Assembly (NCBI GenBank): GCA_964490435.1
Contig: CAZBCF010000050.1
Span: forward strand, 1 to 8,849
Source: IMCC26077 sp964490435
Lineage (GTDB): Bacteria; Actinomycetota; Actinomycetes; Nanopelagicales; Nanopelagicaceae
Reading direction: 5' to 3'
DNA: 8,849 nucleotides
The notes under the pieces were generated by a model. It did not search any database. It was not told the origin of the DNA and saw only the letters and a list, made by a program, of their open reading frames with translations. A program made the position numbers and the translations under genes. Of the stretch, positions 4,186 to 8,849 are shown piece by piece (the stretch's first letter is position 1; every line of letters starts with the position of its first letter).

Positions 4186-5757
4186 ATGGGCCACCGAGAG
4201 CTTGATGTCGCCTCGTTTCGCGCCTGGCTCATCCGGGCTCGAGATGAAATCACGCGTTCGCGCCAGCGCCTAAACAGCGAGAATCTCTATCCAGTGGCCG
4301 ATGCCGATACTGGCTCCAACATGGAAGCGACGATTCGCGCAGCAGCGGATGCAGTTGCACAAGAGAGTTCCCAAGAACTTCATGTCGTCGCCGATGCTGC
4401 AGCAGATGGCGCGTTACATGGTGCCCAAGGTAACTCCGGCGTTTTACTAAGTCAGATTCTGCGCGGCTTTGCCGATGGCTTGCGAGAGAACTTGCCGAGA
4501 GCATTTGCGCTTGCTCACGAACGTGCTCTCAAAGCGGTGGCAGATCCGAAAGAGGGAACAATCCTCTCTGTTGCGCGCGCTGCAAAAGACGCAGCAAGCG
4601 ATGTGGTTGCGTGGGGAAGTGGGGTAAGGCGCGATGGTGAGATCGCACTCGCTGCTTGGAAGGCGGCTCGCGCATCCACCCTCGATAGCGCCGACAATCC
4701 TCCTAGCGAAGCATCGCGTGGCACCATCGATGCAGGTGCGCACGGAATCGAGTTGATCTACCGCTCCCTGGTCGCAGTGCTAGATAGCGAATCAGGTTCG
4801 TTGAGTGATCTTCCAGAACAACGCATGAGTGGTTCGCCCCGTGTCGAGGCCGTGCGCAAGAGCGATGGTGCATATGAAGTCATGTACGACTTAGCAAATA
4901 TCCCTGAGGTGAAGATCGAGCAGTTGCGCGCGAATCTCGCTGGAATAGGCCAGAGTCTTCTCATAGTTGGTGAAATGAAATTCTGGAAGGTGCATGTCCA
5001 CACAGATTTCGTCGAGGAATCAGTCGCTTTCGCCCGAGAAATCGGTGCTCCAGAGAACATTCGCATCACCGCGCTTGACGTTGGCGGATGTAAGAGCGAG
5101 CGCCGACTCATCACCGTTGCAAATGGCCCAGGTTTCGAGGCGCTCATGCGCGAATCTGGCGTGAGTGTCATTAGCGCATTTAACTCCCGTCGAGTATCTC
5201 CCGATGAGTGGGTCGAGGCTGCCACAGGATCGCAAGAGGTGATCCTCATCCCGCATGACCTACACGGATATGAAAGCGCATCAAGCGCCGCGCGCACCCT
5301 TACTCAATCTGGCAAGAAGGTTGCGGTAGTCGCCTCACACTCGCCCCTGCAAGCGCTTGCCGCGATTTCCACCCACTCCGAAGATATCGAAGCAGATTTT
5401 GCTGCAGAGATCGAGATGATGGATGCCGCGGCAGCGAACACCATCTCAATAACAATCGCCCGCGCACCACGTGAACTGAGTAGCGCACATGGCGTTATCA
5501 CCGCGGGATCTGTTATCGCATTACAAGAGCGCGCGGTAGTCACATTTGGCGATGATGAAATCGATGTAGCGCTTCGTGCCATCCAAGCCAGCATTACCGA
5601 TTCCTCTGAACTGATCACCCTTGTCACTGGAGCCAACGCTGCTGATGCGCTAGCACTTGATTTGGCTTCTCGCATCGCTGACACCTTTCCATCTATCGAG
5701 GTGACCACGTACTCAGGGGGGCAAGCCTGGTATCCACTCTTGATCGGTATCGAATAA
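4186..5757 (+). CDS. fakA: DhaL/DegV-fold (DAK-type) protein, fatty-acid kinase ATP-binding subunit FakA-like
   Basis: The protein has 523 residues, near the family's usual ~550. The N-terminal DhaL domain (about 1-200) binds ATP-Mg: N33-LYPV-x-D39-x-D41-TGSNM is the nucleotide/metal motif (family form NVFPVPDGDTGTNM), followed by HGAQGNSGVLLSQILRG at about 78-94 and KEGTILSV. DAGAHGIELIYRSL ends the domain. The middle domain carries GQSLLIVG and KVHVHTD at 268-274, and the C-terminus is a DegV-like fold. In Staphylococcus and Bacillus, FakA phosphorylates fatty acids held by a separate FakB (DegV) protein. No FakB is in this window, so that partner must be elsewhere. The order rpmB-fakA-recG is shared even with Firmicutes. 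The start is ATG 4186, consistent with a leaderless promoter. recG follows with no gap. The substrate in actinobacteria is inferred. Confidence 0.9.
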   Translation: MGHRELDVASFRAWLIRARDEITRSRQRLNSENLYPVADADTGSNMEATIRAAADAVAQESSQELHVVADAAADGALHGAQGNSGVLLSQILRGFADGLRENLPRAFALAHERALKAVADPKEGTILSVARAAKDAASDVVAWGSGVRRDGEIALAAWKAARASTLDSADNPPSEASRGTIDAGAHGIELIYRSLVAVLDSESGSLSDLPEQRMSGSPRVEAVRKSDGAYEVMYDLANIPEVKIEQLRANLAGIGQSLLIVGEMKFWKVHVHTDFVEESVAFAREIGAPENIRITALDVGGCKSERRLITVANGPGFEALMRESGVSVISAFNSRRVSPDEWVEAATGSQEVILIPHDLHGYESASSAARTLTQSGKKVAVVASHSPLQALAAISTHSEDIEADFAAEIEMMDAAAANTISITIARAPRELSSAHGVITAGSVIALQERAVVTFGDDEIDVALRAIQASITDSSELITLVTGANAADALALDLASRIADTFPSIEVTTYSGGQAWYPLLIGIE

Positions 5758-7902
5758 ATGGTCGCACTCAATGCAAAACTCTCGTCGGCGCTCGGAGACC
5801 GAACTGCCAAAGCGCTCAATAACGCTTTCGGCTACACCCTCGTCGAAGATCTACTAAGACATTATCCGCGCCGCTACGTCGCGCGCGGTGAACTAACGGA
5901 TATTGAGCAGCTCAAAGATGGTGATGTGGTCACCATTCTGGCTGAGATCGTCGACACAAATAACAGGTCGATGCGCGGGCGTAAAGGCTCGATCCTTGAA
6001 GTAAAGGTCAGCGATGGCAAGAAGAAACTCTCGCTCACCTTCTTTAATCAAGCATGGCGTGAGCGTGAGATGCGCGTCGGGCGAACAGGATTATTTGCCG
6101 GAAAGATCGGCACGTACAAAGGCGCTCGCCAACTTTCCCATCCTGAGTACCTACTCATCCCTGATGGCACTGACACCGACGAGGCCGCGGGAGAGTTTGC
6201 TGGCAAGTTGATTCCGGTCTACCCCGCAACCGCAAAACTGCCATCATGGAAGATCGGTCAGTGCATTCGCACCATCCTCGATGTGATTGACGAGATTCCC
6301 GAAACGCTTCCTGAAAAGTATCGCGAAGGATTGCCGAGCGCCCATCAAGCGCTCCACGATATCCACCTACCTGATTCCCAGTCTGCAGCCACTTTGGCAT
6401 TTGAACGATTGACCTTTGACGAGGCGCTCTCGCTTCAATTGCTCCTTGCACGACGTCGTCATCAATTCGAATCTCTACATGCCACGCCACGGCTATTTAG
6501 GAGTGGTGGTTTGCTCGAGATATTCGATGCGAACCTGCCCTTTGAATTGACCGCTGGTCAGATAGCAGTGGGTGATGAAATCGAGAGCGATATGAAATCG
6601 CATCATCCGATGCATCGACTACTTCAAGGCGAAGTGGGTTCAGGCAAGACAATCGTCGCACTTCGAGCGCTACTTGCCGTTGTGGACACCGGTGGCCAAG
6701 GCGCGCTTCTTGCACCAACCGAAGTTCTGGCGGCACAACATTTTCGCTCCATCTCGGCAACCCTTGGTGAATTAGCAACCGCAGGCATGCTTGGCGGAAA
6801 TGATCGCGCCACTCGAGTGGTCTTGCTCACTGGTTCGACCCCCGCGGCCGCTCGTCGCGAGATACTCGCCCAAATAAAAGATGGTTCGGCAGGAATCGTA
6901 ATTGGCACCCACGCGCTGCTTTCTGAAGGTGTGGACTTTGCTGATTTAGGTTTGATTGTCGTCGACGAGCAACATCGATTCGGTGTCGAGCAACGCGATG
7001 CGCTAAAACTCAAAGCGCAATTACCGCCACATCTGCTCGTCATGACGGCAACGCCGATTCCGCGCACTGTCGCGATGACTGTATTTGGCGATCTCGACAT
7101 CTCAACGCTCACTGAGTTACCCAAGGGTCGTTCACCAATCACCACGCACGTCATTCATGAGAGCGAGAAGCCACACTATGTGGAACGCGCTTGGGCGCGC
7201 ATACGTGAGGAAGTTGAGAAGGGCGCCCAGGCATATGTTGTAGCTCCTCGAATCGAGAGCGGCGCGAAAGAAGAGAGTGATGATGCAGCGCATTCGCACT
7301 CTGTTGAATCTCTCTATGATTTTCTCACCCATGGTCCACTTCAATCCATAAAAGTGGGAATACTCCATGGAAAATTGAATAGTGATGACAAGGATCGGAT
7401 TATGCAGGCGTTCTCGGTTGGCCAGATTGATTGTCTCGTTGCGACCACTGTCATCGAAGTTGGTGTCGATGTACCAAATGCAACAGTCATGGTCATCGCT
7501 GACGCCGATCGCTTTGGCATCTCGCAATTGCATCAATTACGCGGCCGAGTTGGTCGTGGTAGCAAGCCTGGACTCTGTTTACTCTTGACGAAAGTAGAGG
7601 AAGAGAGCAGTGCGATGGAGCGGTTGACAGCAGTTGCTCGCTCGGTTGATGGCTTCGAATTGGCACGAGTGGATCTTGACCAGCGGCGCGAGGGCGACGT
7701 ATTGGGCACCGCGCAATCAGGTACCAGATCGCAACTTCGACTTCTTCGAGTGCTGCGCGACGAGAAGATCATCGAGCGCTCACGCGAGATTGCCATCGAG
7801 ATAATTGCAGCCGACCCTAATCTCGAATTACATCCAGGACTCCGTGATGAATTATCGAAACTAGAGCGCGATGAGCGCGCAGACTTCATCGAGAAAGCCT
7901 GA
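5758..7902 (+). CDS. recG: ATP-dependent DNA helicase RecG
   Basis: This monomeric superfamily 2 helicase remodels stalled replication forks and branch-migrates Holliday junctions. It has 714 residues, full length. The N-terminal wedge (OB-fold) domain spans roughly 1-160. Helicase motifs in order: Walker A GEVGSGKT at 291-298 (K297), motif Ia APTEVLAAQH, motif II DEQHRFGVEQ from D403, motif III TATPIPRT, then VVAPRI, motif IV-like LHGKL, motif V TTVIEVGVDVPNA and motif VI QLRGRVGRG. The C-terminal region has RREGDVLGT..SG, the RecG signature. All catalytic residues are intact. ATG 5758 follows the fakA TAA directly with 0 nt between, so translation is probably coupled; no separate Shine-Dalgarno is evident. 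Confidence 0.98.
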   Translation: MVALNAKLSSALGDRTAKALNNAFGYTLVEDLLRHYPRRYVARGELTDIEQLKDGDVVTILAEIVDTNNRSMRGRKGSILEVKVSDGKKKLSLTFFNQAWREREMRVGRTGLFAGKIGTYKGARQLSHPEYLLIPDGTDTDEAAGEFAGKLIPVYPATAKLPSWKIGQCIRTILDVIDEIPETLPEKYREGLPSAHQALHDIHLPDSQSAATLAFERLTFDEALSLQLLLARRRHQFESLHATPRLFRSGGLLEIFDANLPFELTAGQIAVGDEIESDMKSHHPMHRLLQGEVGSGKTIVALRALLAVVDTGGQGALLAPTEVLAAQHFRSISATLGELATAGMLGGNDRATRVVLLTGSTPAAARREILAQIKDGSAGIVIGTHALLSEGVDFADLGLIVVDEQHRFGVEQRDALKLKAQLPPHLLVMTATPIPRTVAMTVFGDLDISTLTELPKGRSPITTHVIHESEKPHYVERAWARIREEVEKGAQAYVVAPRIESGAKEESDDAAHSHSVESLYDFLTHGPLQSIKVGILHGKLNSDDKDRIMQAFSVGQIDCLVATTVIEVGVDVPNATVMVIADADRFGISQLHQLRGRVGRGSKPGLCLLLTKVEEESSAMERLTAVARSVDGFELARVDLDQRREGDVLGTAQSGTRSQLRLLRVLRDEKIIERSREIAIEIIAADPNLELHPGLRDELSKLERDERADFIEKA

Positions 7903-7912
7903 GGTTGCTCTT

Positions 7913-8488
7913 ATGCGCATCATTGCTGGACAAGCCAAAGGAAGACATCTGGTCGCCCCCGCGGGAGTCACGAGGCCAACATCTGATCGAACGCGGGAGG
8001 GCATCTTCTCTGCGCTGGAATCTGAGATTGGCACCTGCGCCGGAATCACGTTTTTAGATCTGTTCGGGGGCACTGGCGCTGTCGGCTTAGAAGCGCTCTC
8101 ACGTGGCGCGAGCGAAGTTGTAGTTGTCGAAAAGGATGTGAAGGCTGCGAGAGTCTGCAAAGATAATTATGAATTGCTAGCGGATGACGTCACCGGTAAA
8201 TTCTCGGTGTTGCGAATGAGTGTCGATGCATATCTCGATACCGAAGCAAACAAACGATTGCAATGCGATGTTGTGTATCTAGATCCACCGTATGATTTCC
8301 CAAATGCGACAATAGAAAAGGTCTTAGCCAAGATCGTCGAGAAAGAGATACTCAAACCATCTGCGGTGGTCATCGTCGAGCGTCCCACCAGAAGCCAACC
8401 ATTCACCTGGCCAGAGGCTCTCAAGGCGAAAAAAGAGCGGAAATATGGTGAAGGCACCGTATATTTCGCACTTCTTGAGTTTCGGTAA
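7913..8488 (+). CDS. rsmD: 16S rRNA (guanine(966)-N2)-methyltransferase
   Basis: RsmD methylates G966 (E. coli numbering) of 16S rRNA in the assembling 30S subunit, using S-adenosylmethionine. The 191 residues begin MRIIAGQAKGRHL, the family's usual start. TSDRTREGIFSAL follows, then the SAM-binding motif LDLFGGTGAVGLEALSRGA, the acidic VEKD that contacts the ribose, and the catalytic DPPY at 124-127. The open frame reaches back to 7871, inside recG, but ATG 7913 is preferred. Homology starts there, and GAGG at 7901-7904, which overlaps the recG TGA stop, gives a Shine-Dalgarno 8 nt upstream. The 10-nt gap and that overlap indicate an operon with recG. Placement before coaD is the classic actinobacterial and general bacterial pairing. 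Confidence 0.96.
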   Translation: MRIIAGQAKGRHLVAPAGVTRPTSDRTREGIFSALESEIGTCAGITFLDLFGGTGAVGLEALSRGASEVVVVEKDVKAARVCKDNYELLADDVTGKFSVLRMSVDAYLDTEANKRLQCDVVYLDPPYDFPNATIEKVLAKIVEKEILKPSAVVIVERPTRSQPFTWPEALKAKKERKYGEGTVYFALLEFR

Positions 8489-8500
8489 GAGCGCAATGCT

Positions 8501-8509
8501 TGCTACCGT
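8501..8509 (+). promoter_or_regulatory. Extended -10-like element (TGC-TACCGT) for leaderless coaD
   Basis: TACCGT (8504-8509) fits TANNNT, is preceded by a TG as in extended -10 promoters, and ends 6 nt before the ATG at 8516. There is no Shine-Dalgarno. The only TTGA-type hexamer upstream (8475-8480) is too far (23 nt). It suggests coaD has its own promoter, although it lies only 27 nt after rsmD. Confidence 0.5.
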
Positions 8510-8515
8510 GTCCCC

Positions 8516-8849
8516 ATGATGCGCGTGGTCTGCCCAGGTTCTTTTGACCCCATCACCTTCGGCCATCTTGATGTCATCGAGCGGGCAAGCGAACAGTTCG
8601 ATGAAGTAGTCGTTGCGGTATTGGTCAATCGCACCAAAGGTTCGCTCTTCACAGTAGAAGAGCGGATGGAGATGATTCGTGAGACGGTGCGAAACTTCTC
8701 TAACGTGAAAGTTGATTCGTGGAGCGGGCTACTCATCGACTACTGCAAGGAGCGTAAGATTCGTGCCATCGTCAAGGGTCTTCGCGCGGTCAGTGACTTC
8801 GACTATGAATTGCAGATGGCTCAGATGAATCGCCAACTCTCTGGCGTCG
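8516..8849 (+). CDS. coaD: Phosphopantetheine adenylyltransferase, N-terminal part (partial)
   Basis: CoaD transfers AMP from ATP to 4'-phosphopantetheine, making dephospho-CoA, the penultimate step of coenzyme A synthesis in the cytosol. The frame is open to the window end (111 codons of about 160). Motifs: PGSFDPITFGHLD near residues 7-19 holds the nucleotidyltransferase TxGH signature. VNRTKGSLFTVEER follows, and the pantetheine-binding stretch VKGLRAVSDFDYELQMAQMNR matches the mycobacterial enzyme closely. The start is ATG 8516 or ATG 8519, which are adjacent codons; 8516 fits the leaderless spacing a little better as the first possible start. The C-terminal third is outside the window. 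Confidence 0.95.
   Translation, partial: MMRVVCPGSFDPITFGHLDVIERASEQFDEVVVAVLVNRTKGSLFTVEERMEMIRETVRNFSNVKVDSWSGLLIDYCKERKIRAIVKGLRAVSDFDYELQMAQMNRQLSGV

Noticed and set aside
4515..5297. Long antisense open frames over fakA, and similar ones over recG and thiL
   Set aside because: They are mirror frames produced by codon bias of well-supported genes and carry no protein family features.
7871..7912. Earlier rsmD start inside recG
   Set aside because: The family begins at MRIIAG, encoded from 7913, and a Shine-Dalgarno sits just before that ATG; the extension is recG coding sequence in another frame.

Overview
This window looks like a chromosomal housekeeping block from a moderate-GC actinobacterium. 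The gene order gpsA, ddl, Lrp/AsnC ligand-binding (RAM) protein, thiL, rpmB, DAK/FakA-type protein, recG, rsmD, coaD is, as I recall it, the order found in Streptomyces and in part in Mycobacterium. Sampled coding stretches are roughly 53-58% GC, well below typical soil actinobacteria. Together with the small intergenic gaps and the small secreted proteins, this suggests a streamlined aquatic lineage (Nanopelagicales/acI or a relative). That placement is inference. No mobile element, CRISPR array, rRNA or tRNA was seen.

Layout. 1-117 is the 3' end of gpsA (glycerol-3-phosphate dehydrogenase). 149-1222 is ddl (D-Ala-D-Ala ligase). On the minus strand, 1230-1466 encodes a stand-alone RAM domain, divergent from thiL (about 1563-2498). 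A secreted FKBP-type prolyl isomerase follows thiL after 5 nt (about 2504-3154). rpmB (L28) lies on the minus strand at 3178-3366. A 255-nt non-coding spacer (3367-3621), unusually rich in GGTC/GACC and hairpins, separates rpmB from an AT-richer secreted protein of unknown function (3622-4140). A second plus-strand block follows: fakA-like DhaL/DAK protein (4186-5757), recG (5758-7902, no gap), rsmD (7913-8488, 10-nt gap) and the 5' part of coaD (8516 to the window end).

Functionally this is a mixture of core jobs: phospholipid precursor (gpsA), cell wall (ddl), thiamine diphosphate (thiL), fatty-acid phosphorylation (fakA), DNA repair (recG), ribosome (rpmB, rsmD) and coenzyme A (coaD). They are linked by conserved position, not by a single pathway.

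Regulation visible in the sequence: ddl, fakA and coaD each have a TANNNT -10-like hexamer ending 6-7 nt before the start codon, and no Shine-Dalgarno, which is the actinobacterial leaderless-mRNA arrangement. rpmB, the RAM gene, thiL and rsmD have recognisable Shine-Dalgarno sequences. I see no obviously new multi-gene system. The parts most worth a second look are the rpmB upstream spacer, the secreted protein beside it, the leaderless starts, and the overlapping divergent -10 boxes between the RAM gene and thiL.
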